A stretch of DNA of 64,000 nucleotides from Cryptomeria japonica (taxonomy: Eukaryota; Streptophyta; Pinopsida; Cupressales; Cupressaceae): the NCBI RefSeq assembly GCF_030272615.1, contig NC_081413.1:98798239-98862238 (forward strand), written 5' to 3'. Under the pieces are notes generated by a model. The model did no database searches, was not told the origin of the DNA, and worked only from the letters and a program-made list of their open reading frames with translations. Positions within the stretch are counted from its first letter, which is position 1. Each line of letters begins with the position of its first letter. This document shows positions 36,290-47,090 of the stretch, piece after piece. Position numbers and translations under genes: made by a program.

Positions 36290-36600
36290 ACTTTGTGAGG
36301 CTAGCATTGGGGTTAAACAAGGGTATTCTCTTTTCAAGCCTCTTTAGCATCCACATTAACAAATTTGAGGAGTTTCTTTGGCTACATACAATGATAGATG
36401 CAATTTACATGAGGTGGTTATTGATATTCTAATTTTTGCTAATGATGTTGTTCTCCTCTCATTCTTCCAAAAGGTTACAACTGCAACTTGATGTCCTTGC
36501 TCTCTTTTGTTAACATCACCAACTTGTGGTTAACCTTATTAGTAAAACTAAGGTCATAATTTTCAACATCTCCAAATGTCTTCTTTCTAGATTCCAATTC
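36290..36600 (+). pseudogene. LINE (non-LTR) reverse transcriptase fragment
   Basis: In shifting frames the strand reads the phrase order of a plant LINE RT: GVKQG-like entry (LNKG/VKQGILFS), a short FxxYI-like stretch, then LIFANDVVLL-like catalytic text in which the YADD position is changed, and QLQLDVL, VVNLISKTKV. Stops and a damaged catalytic motif make it dead. It ends shortly before the inverted arm at 36656. Confidence 0.6.
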
Positions 36601-36655
36601 TTTTACAAAGAGGCGGATTTGGAGATCACGTCCACTTACAAATACTAGAGGGTCC

Positions 36656-36830
36656 TGTTGATGGGTGTTTTATGACCACACCAACACAGAATAAAAATGC
36701 CAAAGACACTTTATCCTCTCTTGAGCAAAATCGCCTTCTATGCTAAGATTGCAAAAGTTCATAAAAGTGATTCCAAAGTTCCTACGCGAACTTGTGACTT
36801 TATGATGGATATAGCTCGTTTTGGCTGCTT
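36656..36830 (-). repeat. left inverted arm (TGTTGATG...) of the 9.6-kb unit
   Basis: Starts TGTTGATGGGTG and is similar over about 170 bases to the reverse complement of the sequence ending at 46284 (shared aacacagaataaa, tcctctcttgagcaaaat / ctctcttgatcaaag, atgctaagattgcaaaa, ttccaaagttcct). The same terminus is seen at 61385. Either this is one end of a long terminal inverted repeat, or it is the U5 end of a separate minus-strand LTR that has lost its other side. Confidence 0.65.
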
Positions 36831-37220
36831 GTTGTGACCATTTCACACATCGCCCCATTAAAATGGGGACCCCCTCTTTTTCGCTTTTGTTTTGCCTATT
36901 CTTCTCTCTGCTTTTAGGGTTTTGAGTGAGTGAGTTGTCTGTCTGGGCTAGGGCTAAACCTTAGGGGTTTCTTTTGGACATTATTCAAGCTGAGTCCAGT
37001 CAAATTTTTGAAAGTTATTAAGCGTCCTTCCGAGGATTGATTATTGAAATCAGGTGAGTCTGTCAAGAGGTCAGATAGGTCTCAGGTTAGGTCTAGATTC
37101 AGGAATTTTTTGGGGTAAAATCAAAATTTGTCTAAGTGTTAGCATTTTGAAGATGAAATTGTGTATTCTTGCTTAGGTAAATTTTGATCAAATTTTGGAG
37201 GCAAGATGATACCTGAATCA

Positions 37221-39460
37221 AAGAAATCGCCCCTGTCCTTCACTGGAGGCCCAGGGTGAATTTCATTCTAAGTACAATTTCTTGTTTTGTGAGGGCTTGC
37301 TAACTGATTCCTGGCCTTGAAGATGACCTAACTCTGCCTTGTGAAATGTTTGGAGACTTGAATTTTGAATATTTTAGCCAGAAAGGACAAAGGCGCTCCT
37401 GTCCCTCACCCAGGGACCAGGGCGAAAATGTTATTTAATGCATATTTGTCACTGACTTTTCTATTTTGTTTTGTGCAGGGTCTCCTGGAGTGATGATCGA
37501 ACGTGACTTGATGTTTCTGAAGATGTTTAAGGCATGAAAATGGTGAATTTTGAAGGTTAAAGGGAAAAATCGCTCCTGTCCCTCACCCAGGGTCCAGGGC
37601 GAAATTTTGAATTCCCTCATCTTGCAGTGAAAATAGGCCGAGTGTTGGATATGAATGGAAAACAAGTGATTTTCTCCACCCACCTGAAGAGGTTTTAGCT
37701 TGGAAAGGTGAAGGATTTTGTTTGAATCATCAAAAGTGCTCCTGTCCCTCACTGAAGGACCAGGGCGAAAAGACTTATTTGAGTCATTCCTGGACTTGTT
37801 TGGTCAAATTGAAACATCAAAGGCATGGCGGACGACGAAATGAACATGATAAAGCATCCTGACTTGATTAAAAACAATGAAATGATGGAGTTTTTGCCTA
37901 GAAGGTCAAAAGCGCTCCTGTCCCTCACTGAAGGACCAGAGCGATTTTCTTTATGTGCACAATTTTAGACCTTTTTTTGGACATTAACTCTTATTCATGG
38001 CGTGTAACAAGATGATATCTTCCTTAGCCAAGGCATTTCATGATGAAAGATGAAGCATTTTGGCCTAGAGGGCAAAAAGCGCTCCTGTCCCTCACTGAAG
38101 GACAGGAGCTTGATTTTCAAATTTGCACTGTTCTTGCAGGATCAAGACAATTTTACGATTTGAAGAGGTCAAGGGAAGCATGTTTTGTCCATTGAATATA
38201 ATTTAAGTGGTCCACAAAGGAGTAAATCAACCCAAGTGACAATAGGCGCTCCTGTCCCTCACTGAAGGACCATGGCGATTTTTTCAAGTTTCTCCTCTTT
38301 GTTTGAGATTTTATGGCAAAACTTGACTTGGATGGGAAGGACGAATGATGTTTTATGCCTTAGATGCGATTGAGGGTTTAAAAGACAAGGAAATATTCCA
38401 TGAAATAAAAGGCGCTCCTGTCCCTCTCCAAGGGTCCAGAGCGATTTTCCAAAAAGTGTAAATTTCTTGCAAAGCCAAGGCAAGTTTGTGATTGAAATGA
38501 ATGGAAGAAGACATGATTAGCCCATTGAAGATAATTTGGAAAGCTAGCAAAGGATGGATAAGCTTGAAATTGCAAAAAGCGCTCCTATCCCTCACCAAGG
38601 GACTAGGGCGAAAAACATATTATCTAGCTTTTCTCTCCAAATTTGGACAAATCTAGGCCAAGGCGCAAGTTTGAAATAATGTTTAAAATGCTTCGAGGTG
38701 GAATTGAGATGCAAGATTTGCAAATTTTGATGGCAAATGGCAAAGGCGCTCCTGTCCCTCTCCAAGCGACCAGGGTAAAATTTCCAAATATGCCCATTTA
38801 CCTTATATTTTGAGATGCTATTTTTGTTTCCAAGGCTCAAGAAGGAATGAAATGTGATATTCTACGCCTGGAGGGTAATTTGAGGATCGAAACAATCAAG
38901 AATTTGCACAAGGACTCAAAAGCGCTCCTGTCCCTCACTGAAGGACCAGGGCGATTTTTATGAAATCAACAATTTCCCTCCGAGATTATGCTAAGGCAAG
39001 GTTGTGCGAGATGGGAAGGATCTTCTAAAGCATGATGAACAAAGATTTGACTTCAAAATTTGAGAATCCTAGCCTAAAATACAAAAAGTGCTCCTGTCCC
39101 TCTCCAAGGGACTAGGGCGAAAATCTTTGGAAAATCAATTTTGCCTTGCAAAAAACAAGTTAAGCATGCATGGAACAAGCAAAAGAGATCATTGCTTACT
39201 CCACAACCAAAATTGGCGATTAAAAGATGAAGGATTGAGGACAAAAGTGAAAAGGCGCTCCTGTCCCTCACCCAGGGTCTAGGGCGAAAATGTCCTAAGG
39301 CACGTTCCTCCTAGAGATCAAATGAATTAAACTCAAGACTCCAATCAAAAATGCCATTTTAAAATGCCTAGATGAAGTTTTGAACGTGAAAATGAGGAAT
39401 GCAAAGCCTAGATTGAGAAAAGCACTCCTGTCCCTCTCCAAGGGACTAGAGCGAAGTCAT
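37221..39460 (+). repeat. 14-copy array of 166/176-bp repeats with a conserved dyad core
   Basis: A core of about 33 bases, GCGCTCCTGTCCCTC followed by an-aag-type centre and GGACCAGGGCGA, occurs 14 times. Its first aligned base (CGC) falls at 37228, 37394, 37571, 37737, 37913, 38080, 38247, 38413, 38580, 38747, 38923, 39089, 39256 and 39423. Steps are 166-167 bp ten times and 176-177 bp three times. The DNA between cores is only weakly alike from copy to copy. The core matches its own reverse complement at roughly 24 of 33 positions, so it has dyad symmetry and could form a hairpin. Confidence 0.95.
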
Positions 39461-39799
39461 TGGCATTCATTTATTTTTACATTATTTCAACGTTAATATC
39501 CTCCAAATCGCATTAGATGCCAAAATTACCAACTTCGAAATATTTGAAAAAATTAATTAAATTGGCATTTAATAAAGGCGCATGGCATTTAATAAATTAA
39601 TTTTGAGCCTCAAAAAATCGAATTTTTTATTATTAAGGCATTTAAAATTAATTTTTTATTAAATTAAATTGAAAATGGAGTGCTTGAGGTATTATTTTTA
39701 TTATTTTATTAAGTCGGCCTCTCTTTTTTTTGCAAATTTATTTATTTTTTGGCCTATTTTGCCAAGTCGGCCTATGGGGAGGTGAAGTGGTGAACGCCC

Positions 39800-39809
39800 T
39801 ATATAATAG
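39800..39809 (+). promoter_or_regulatory. TATA box upstream of the long frame
   Basis: ctatataata lies about 340 bp after the last array core and 455 bp before the ATG at 40265. A likely transcript start would be about 30 bases on, in the ttttaatcaatcattcattc stretch. The leader contains an AG|gt-like junction near 40253, so an intron is possible. Confidence 0.55.
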
Positions 39810-40264
39810 GGGTGTTTTGAGCAATTTTAATCAATCATTCATTCATTACTTCAAGTGCGATTTGAGGAGCAAGAAGAAGGTGCGAAAGCTGGTCTACTTA
39901 GAGCGAATTTATCTCAAGTGTTGAAGACTACAGGTGGTGGAGTTGATGCTTGTGAAGACTAAAGGAGGCTCCTTGCTAAAGGAGGGACTTCGATCTACAT
40001 TTTGCCTGGCCAAAATTCACCTTATTTTTGCATCATTTTTTAGAATTAATTCTCAATTGGAGGTATGGCGAGATCATCCTAGTCCCAATGTTGAAGTTTT
40101 GAATTTTGAACTTTAAGTTTTGAAAATTGCGTAGTTAATTAGGAAATGATAACTCAAGATTTATCATAAAGTTTCCTAATTAAAATCTTAAATCTTCCTT
40201 TCTACTCTATATTTCTACGTTGCAAAATATATTACTCATTATGAAATGTTGTGTAGGTGTCAAG

Positions 40265-43200
40265 ATGGCGACCCCAAAGGCAGGAGCATCTACTAGTCGT
40301 CCAGCTCTCATGAAGGAAGATCAGAGGAATGAAGAATTGGAGACCAAGATCGTGTCCAAGTGGAGCAACATTGGAGATACCAACTTGGGAAACTTCAGTG
40401 TGAAGAAGTTTCGAGAGGTCCCTTACATTGGAAAGCCATCACCTATTGCAAAGAGAATAATTGAAAGTGGCATCATCAAGGCGGTTGGTTTCCCTCCAGC
40501 AGTCCAGTGCCATGAGCTGATGATCGAATGTGCTCGCCATTATGACCCACAGTCAAGATCAATCGTATCCAAGGAAGGGAACACTTTGGCGTACCTTTCG
40601 GAGGAGGCTATAAGTGAAGCTCTCCATCTTCCAGAGCATAAAGATATGATTTACAAAAGCCTAGAAGGAGCCAGGTCAATGTATGAAGATGATCCAGACA
40701 CTTGCTTGAGCATCATCAATAAAAATTGGTTACTCAAAAGTCATCCTCGCCTGAGCAAGATTCCCAACACACCACATAGGATCGACTTCCAGGAGGAGTA
40801 CAGAGATTTGATAACTTTGCTCAATCGAGTTACAGGGGCTCCTCAGGCCTTCTACTTTGAGAAGTGGATGTTCTACTTCATCCAAGTGATAGTTCAAGGA
40901 AAAGGAACAATTCATTGGGCTAGAATTATTAGCCATTGCTTGGACGTGCAGTTAAGAAGACTAAAGCCTACCAAGTCATTTCACATGAGCTCATACGTCA
41001 CATATGCCTTGATCAGGAGTTTCGAATATGCAAGACTACCTCACAGAGGAGTGATCGAAGGAGGACCCAGAGAAGTGAGAGTTTGTGATTCTTATGTTCA
41101 TTTGCATCATCCACCTGGGAGTAACTACAAGTTAGTCAATGATACCTTCACGATGAACATCACCAGGATATTGCAAGGTGGGATTCACAATCGACTATCT
41201 CTGGATGCGCAAGAGCTTGTAAAGAGGTATGGTGCTTGGTTCATCCAATTTCAAAAGTTTACTTATATCAGAGTTCATGGGTGTCCTTCACCTCCCTACA
41301 TGTTGCCGAGGTATCCGACAGACAGGATAGTGCTACTCGAGGTGACTAGGCAGTTCGCAGACTATGCGAAGGCATTCAGACACAGGCATAGAAATGGAAT
41401 TCCCGTGCCCATCATATTGGGGAATTCAGTTGAGGTATGTCCTAATGCTCTAGCCTTGGATGATGCAGAGAGGGAGTTGGCCTCATATTCATTCATGTTC
41501 TTTGCCTTAAGGGAGAATTTTGATCCTTATGGGTATATAGAAGAGACATATGGTAGGAAGTACAAGCACGAATTTCAGGTAGAAGACTTTTGGATGAATC
41601 TCTCAAGTGATTTAGAAGTGAAAAGAAAGATGCATTCCAGATTACCTTTAGATTTCATCAGGAAATGCAAAGTCTATAGAGTGGCCGATCAAGCTCAGGA
41701 CAGTGGCAGACATCTCCAGTCATCCTATGACAGAGAAGACAAAGCAGTGAAGATAGATTGGGACAAGCCTGAGATTTCAGACTTGAGAGCTTTGATGGCC
41801 CCAGTTTTGTCATGTACTCGCAGATGGGTAGATGTACAACATCAAAAGTTAAGAGAACATAACGTACCAATGACTTTTACTTTGGAGGAAAGACCAGAAG
41901 AAGGAGGAGCAAGCGCAAGTGAAGACAATTCTCATCCTAGAGGCGCAAAGAGGAAAGAAAGACCCGAGAAAAGGGAACCCTCCAAGAAGAAGCAAGAGGC
42001 CAATAGAGATCGCTCATCAGGCACATCTTCTCGACATGAAGAAAGGACAAGTCAAGTTGAAAGACAAGAGAAGAAGATACCTGAGGTTGATGAATCTATG
42101 GAGTCAATGGTACAAAATGATAAACCTGAAAAAGGGAAGGCCCCTCAGCATTCGTCAAGTCGATCTCCCCAAGCCAATGAGCTACATGAAGACAAGAATG
42201 ATGATGAAGTGACATCTCCTCTCCGAGAAGACGAACCATTGCCTACAGAAATACAAGTTAGAGAGACGAGATCTGCCATTCCAGATTGGTTGAAGGAGAG
42301 ACTGACAAGGGTGATTGTGATTGAGGATGAAGATAATGTAATTGACTTAGAGAGCCTTGTGGGAAATTCTCAGGAAGTAACGGAGAAGAAGAAGGCCACC
42401 AAGATGTCCAAGATGATCAGAGATGAGACAGGGTCCAGGAAGTTGCAGATAGCTACACCAATAGTGGACAAGTATGAAGGTGAAATTCTCGCAGAAGAGT
42501 ACGATGTAGAAACATTTGAGCTTGGTCCACTCACTGTTGAGTAGGCACTGGATGAGGCAACCGAGTCATTTGAAGTACTTAAAGACAAGCTTAAGGAAGA
42601 AATGGAAAAGAATAGAAAGCTTGAGAGAGAGAGAGGTGCTTGGAGAGGCTACTTTAGCCATCTCAATCAGCCCTTGGGACGTCAGGATCCAGCAGTGTCT
42701 CCTGTGCAAGCACTTCCCCTTGAATCAGTTGGCGAGGCAGAAAGAGTCAAGAGCTTGGTTCAGCTTATGAGCTCTTGGATTGACAAATCCCACACAGTAG
42801 CAGTTGAATTTGCAACAAGAATGATGCAGACAATCCACCGAGCTATTCAAGTCCTTGAGATCGTCCACAACCTGATGATAACGGTAGCCGCTTTCGCTCA
42901 CACTAGAGATGTTATCATCCATGTTCTGCAAGTAATCAGGCAAACATCAAGGAAGATCCTAGCACAAGAAAAAATAATGGATGGAGGAGCTCATAATTTA
43001 CTTCAGTGGTCAACTCTACTTCAAATGAAGGAGGTTCTTTTCGAGGACATCAACACCAAATGCAATCAAGTTGAGGGCGTCATCCATCCAATTCAGGACA
43101 AGGTGTTTGAGGTGTTATGTACCATTCTTGGCAGGAGGATCGAAGTTGAGACAGATGTAGACCTTCAAGAGTTGGAAGAAAGAGTCAAGGTCATCTTTTG

Positions 43201-43465
43201 CAAAGATGAGAATGTCATCACAGATGAACAACGAGATCTAATGTTCACTACTATGCTCCTGATTGAGAAAATCAAAGAACTCGAACCTGGATGGGATGCG
43301 GCTCTTCTCAAGGCCTTTGATCAGGTTATCCACTTGGAGGAACGCATGAGGAATCTTCCCGAAATTCCTATTGCTGAAATTGAAGGAATTGTGTCCAGAT
43401 TCATTGCATATGCTAAGAAAGAGCATTGGAAAGGGAATAAGGTTCTAGAAGAGAGGTTGTTATAA
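40265..43465 (+). CDS. 1066-codon transposon-type frame with one TAG, function unknown
   Basis: The ATG at 40265 (MATPKAGASTSRP) has a good plant start context (caagATGGC) and is preferred over one 45 bases upstream. The frame runs to TAA at 43463 with a single TAG at 42542-42544. Residues about 60-430 look globular, with phrases such as AYLSEEAISEALHLPEHKD and GTIHWARIISHCLDVQLRR. This layout resembles the putative plant transposon protein domain found in many plant repeats, but I am not certain. Residues 540-680 are a charged, probably nuclear-targeting low-complexity stretch (KRKERPEKREPSKKK). After the TAG the chain is helical, likely coiled-coil. It has no RT, integrase, protease or DDE motif that I can see. 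Confidence 0.6.
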
Positions 43466-43576
43466 ATGATGTGGCATCTTAATTATCATTGGTCTATGTT
43501 CCCTCGATTTTTGTGCCAATTAAATATTTGGCTATGCATTTAATAATGTTCAACTAAAAGGGGAACTTTTTGTAAC

Positions 43577-43594
43577 AAACCCTAATTAGGGTTT
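43577..43594. promoter_or_regulatory. face-to-face telobox palindrome
   Basis: AAACCCTAATTAGGGTTT is a perfect 18-bp palindrome made of the plant telobox AAACCCTAA and its inverse. It stands 64 bp upstream of the TATA box at 43658. The identical 18 bases occur at 45437 and 62349. Confidence 0.85.
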
Positions 43595-43657
43595 AGGTGT
43601 CAAAATCTCAACCGTTGATCTTCTTTTGATCTGGGTCGTTCATTGTAATTGAGGATG

Positions 43658-43666
43658 CTATATATA
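43658..43666 (+). promoter_or_regulatory. TATA box
   Basis: ctatatata, followed by a pyrimidine-rich possible start region (accctcactcattttc). Confidence 0.6.
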
Positions 43667-44569
43667 CCCTCACTCATTTTCATTTTGTCATTAGATAATT
43701 AGATATTAGAGAGAAGCAGTTAGAAATTAGAAGATTAGAGCTTTTGAAGAGAAGAAAGTTATTTTGTAGCAAGATTGAGCATTGAAGAAAGAATTTCAAG
43801 CAATTGTTGTCTATTTTGGCTTTGAGATCAATAAAATATTGAAGTTATGGTGTTTTATTGCAATTCTTGTGGCTATTTTCATGGTTGTTTACCTTCTTGA
43901 ATCATTCTCGGTCGAAGTAGCATTTTAGTTTGAAGGACTAAGTGTTGGGCTTGATCTTTGGTGAGATTCACGTTCCAAACCACTAGCTTCTTATTGATTG
44001 TAAGGACGCCTTGTGTGGTCAACTGGAAATATCCATATTGCTTGAACCTTCAATCATTATTGAACTATTGATATGTACCTTCATGGTAGTGTCTATAACT
44101 CTTGATGGTTTGAAAAATCACTAGTCACCTTAGAAGATCGCATCAATTCCAGTAGAGTTGTAATTCCTTGGCAATACTGAAATTAGTAGAATTTTACCAA
44201 GTCTTGCCTACATTGAGTCATTCTTAGGATTAGATTAGAATTCATCTCTTGCAAACCCATCTTTTGATCCTTTTTTTTTAAAGAACTTGTTAGTTTTAGG
44301 AAATTTCTGTTCCTGCAATTCGAAAACGTAAGGCCCCTTGAAGAAATAGCATTTACAACGACCACTGGTGCTTATCCACACGTAGAGATCCTACATCGAA
44401 GAACCTTGGAGTCATCCTGATTGATCCTTTTTCGCGAAATCTTCAGCAATCAGAGGCTTTACTCAAGAAAGGATAAGGTACCCTTGGGTATTTTATTTTG
44501 TGTTTGATAGTGTACAAAATGAAGGAGGCATGGAGGATTCACAAATTTCATTGAATCCTCCACCAAGTC

Positions 44570-44800
44570 AAAATTTCGCCCAAGAAGAAAAATTCCAAGA
44601 AAGTGAAAAAAATTGGCATTGTGTCGGAAATTCCTTCCTTCAGGACAGAATTCCAGGAAAGGTAAAAAAATGACTAAGTGTTTGAAATTTCTTCCTTCAG
44701 GACATAGTTCTTGGAAATCATGAAAATTGGCTAAGGCATGAAGAATTTCCTTCCTTAGGGTAAGGAACAAATTCCTTTCCAAAGGATAATTCCTCCACAA
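44570..44800 (+). repeat. short array with about 58-bp period
   Basis: The phrase GAAATTCCTTCCTTCAGGAC and variants start at 44627, 44684 and 44743, spacings 57 and 59; a weaker copy precedes near 44575. Each is followed by an inverted-like partner (aattccaggaaa, ttcttggaaa), giving partial dyad symmetry. It lies about 700 bp upstream of the TATA box at 45478. Confidence 0.7.
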
Positions 44801-45436
44801 CAAATCACACCCAAGGATGAATTGAAGATAAAATTTCTAAGGCAAGGAAGGAATCAGGGATGAACTGAACAAGAAATTTCCCCCAAGGGAAAATTTTGAA
44901 AAATCCATTTTTAGGGCTCAAATGAACTCCAAATTTAGAATTTTTTGAAGATATGGATACGTGAGAGAATTCTCTCTCTCCTGGACCAAAACCCTAAAAT
45001 TGTGGAAATTCCTAAAAAATAGGAGATGGTGGAGAATTGTTTAAAATCTCCTCCAGAGCAAGGAGAGTTCGAGAAACTTAAAGAAAAATTCTTCATGGAT
45101 CAGATTCTTCTCTCCTGAAGTTCTCTCTCCAAAGTTTTCTCGCCAAGTGGCAGCCGAGTCAACGGACGTTGAATTAATGAAGCATCTCTCTGCATGCAGC
45201 CGTCACATTTATGGCATTATGACATATTCCTTTTGCATGCAACCGTCACATTCAGAAGATGATGGTGCATTTATGGCATCACGGGTGATTTTTGCATGAG
45301 GGTACATTCATTGCATAGTGGGCACTTTTGGAATGTAATTAATTGTAATGGGATGGAATTAATTGTATATGGGCATGATGGGTTATTAATTGGAGATTCC
45401 CACCTTGTTGCATCTTGAGTGGAGAATCTTTAGGGC

Positions 45437-46284
45437 AAACCCTAATTAGGGTTTTGCATGTAATCATGGCTTGAGGCCTATATAAAGGGTTGACCCCCTC
45501 ATTTGTAAAAGGGAGGGAAACTTGTATGAAATTGTTGCAATGTTTTGAGATAATAACAGTGAAACATTGTTCTCTGATGGTGTCCACTTAAATTATTTTT
45601 TCAAAGCTTGCATGGTTTCACCTTCCTCACTTAGATTAGAAATAGTAAAGTGCTTTGATTTCAATGGAGAATGTAATGGTGTCTGATGAATTTCCATGGT
45701 TCATACTTTTTGCATCTTGTTGATTGTAAGTTGCAGTGTAAAATTAGTCTGAGCCCCCCTAAATTTGTGCTAAGTTCGATTGTGGATAGTCATTTGGATT
45801 GCGTCGTTTTTGGGTATTCAAATGTACTTTCTCGTTTTGAAAATCCTCTAGCATCCCCAAAAGATTGCACCGGTTCTTGCGGAGTTGTAGTTGATCTTGG
45901 CGAAGCAGAGCTTGGTTTATTTGGAATTTGTCCACCAAAGCACTATTCATTGTTATCACTGCCCTTAGGAGTAGATTTAGATCCTTCTAAACCCTTTCCC
46001 TTTTACTTTCAATTCATTTTAGTCCATTCGAAGCGGAAGCATCGCAGAATTGCCATATCAGATGATGGAATTCCAGCCAAAACAGAGAAGTGAAAGGCCC
46101 CTTGGATTACCAACAATCACATCAGCCAACTAAGTCACGTCCGTAGCATAAAGGAACCTTGGAGTCGATTGTTTGAACTTTTTGCAATCTTAGCATGCAA
46201 TCATACTTTGATCAAGAGAGAGTGAAGTGACCATTAGGCAACTTTATTCTGTGTTCGACGTTGTCATAAAAAAACACGTCAACA
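45437..46284 (+). repeat. second LTR-like block ending ...TCAACA
   Basis: Contains the telobox palindrome (45437-45454), a TATA box (ctatataaagg, 45478-45488) and the U5-like end ttattctgtgttcgacg...cacgtcaaca at 46284. The true left end is probably upstream, possibly near 44517, which would put the 58-bp array in its U3. A 135-codon frame (45686-46093) lies in the region after the TATA box; it matches nothing I know. The first bases after 46284 do not look like a tRNA primer site. Confidence 0.55.
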
Positions 46285-47090
46285 GGTTGCAACTAGCATT
46301 AGTGATAAAAGGTTAGTTGCAAGGAAGTCCAATGAATACATTGAATGCAATGCATCCACTCTCAAGAGAAAAGAATGTCTTAAAACCTATGCTACCCCGA
46401 GTTTCCGGGACGAGGGGACGGGGAAATGGGTTTCCGGGACAGATTTTTTTTTCCCAGAGTAGGGGACAGCAGGGGACGGCAGTGGGGACAGCTATATAAA
46501 AAATAGGGAAAATTTAAAATATATAGGGAAATTTGAAATATTCGTATAAAAACATGGATAAAGCATGCTTATAGACACTATAAAACCTTAACATATGACA
46601 TTTGTGTTAAAAAAATTAAATTCAGAGTTTGCATGAGAGTGGAAGTCAAACAAATAATGAAAATTCAATCATTAATTTTATGGGACAGCCAGAGTACAGG
46701 TTTTCGAGTTTCCGGGACGTCCCCGTTTCCGGGATGGGTCAAATTATGCCGGAAACGCATCCCCGGGTAACACTGCTTAAAACCCTTGAGCTCTCTCTGG
46801 CTCATATGAGAAGTTGTATTCAGCAGTTAGTCCAGTTTGGGCTCACTTCTCCTTTTCTCTCCAATTGGACAATGTTGAATGAAGAACAGATAAGGCAGTT
46901 GCTGGATCAAAGGCAACAAGATCAATCATACTTGCAAGCGCTAAGTTCCAAACCCACTATGGCAGAAATTGAGCAGATATTGCACCCCCTCGCTCAACTA
47001 AACTTTTGCTTGGAAGCTTCACTTCTTTCTTTAACAAGCATCTCCTTTCAAGAGATGATTGATCTTAATCAAGCTTATGAATCTTTGTAA
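46285..47090 (+). pseudogene. unknown frame split by a MITE
   Basis: 46629-47090 contains an open frame whose genuine part starts at 46776 (TLELSLAHMRSCIQQLVQF, then glutamine-rich helical text) and ends at TAA 47088. Upstream of the MITE, 46317-46387 is open in another frame. The duplicated CTTAAAACC shows that 46387 and 46785 were adjacent before insertion. I do not recognise the product; amphipathic helices are the only visible feature. It may be internal sequence of the element whose LTR ends at 46284. Confidence 0.4.
46388..46775. mobile_element. MULE-type MITE with 9-bp target duplication
   Basis: 388 bp flanked by CTTAAAACC at 46379-46387 and 46776-46784. Ends are imperfect inverted repeats: TATGCTACCCCGAGTTTCCG on the left and, read inversely, CAGTGTTACCCGGGGATG on the right, followed by further gtttccgggac phrases in both arms. 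A 9-bp duplication is typical of Mutator-like elements. It has no coding capacity, so it depends on a transposase elsewhere. Confidence 0.85.

Larger units (their letters stand above)
43571..44516 (+). repeat. LTR-like block with telobox palindrome and TATA
   Basis: Begins TGTAACAAACCC about 105 bp after the stop of the long frame, just after a purine-rich aaaagggga. It carries AAACCCTAATTAGGGTTT (43577-43594) and a TATA box (43658-43666). It ends near 44516 with sequence matching the U5-like ends at 46284 and, inverted, at 61385 (shared ttttgtgtttgata / ttctgtgttcgacg, ccttagaagatcgca). The final CAACA is not preserved. It may be the 3' LTR of an element containing the long frame, but no matching 5' LTR was found. 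Confidence 0.55.
36656..46284 (+). mobile_element. 9.6-kb unit with inverted ends, tandem array and one long frame
   Basis: The unit is bounded by TGTTGATG at 36656 and its inverted counterpart ...CGTCAACA at 46284. In between are 14 regularly spaced dyad cores, a TATA box, a leader, a 1066-codon frame, and two LTR-like blocks. No transposase, RT or integrase motif is visible. It might be a large non-autonomous DNA element with inverted repeats, or nested LTR-type elements whose ends happen to face each other. A target duplication at the two outer ends is not convincing (ggtcc versus ggttg). Confidence 0.4.

Noticed and set aside
37221-39460. CRISPR-like array of repeats and spacers
   Set aside because: The genome is clearly plant; units are 166 bp, linkers are weakly related to one another, and no cas genes exist.
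45437-45454. Interstitial telomere repeat
   Set aside because: Only one unit in each direction is present; it is a palindromic telobox, not a telomeric tract.
36656-46284. Firm classification as a CACTA, hAT or MULE transposon
   Set aside because: Ends do not start CACTA, no transposase was found, and no 3-, 8- or 9-bp duplication is convincing at the outer junctions.
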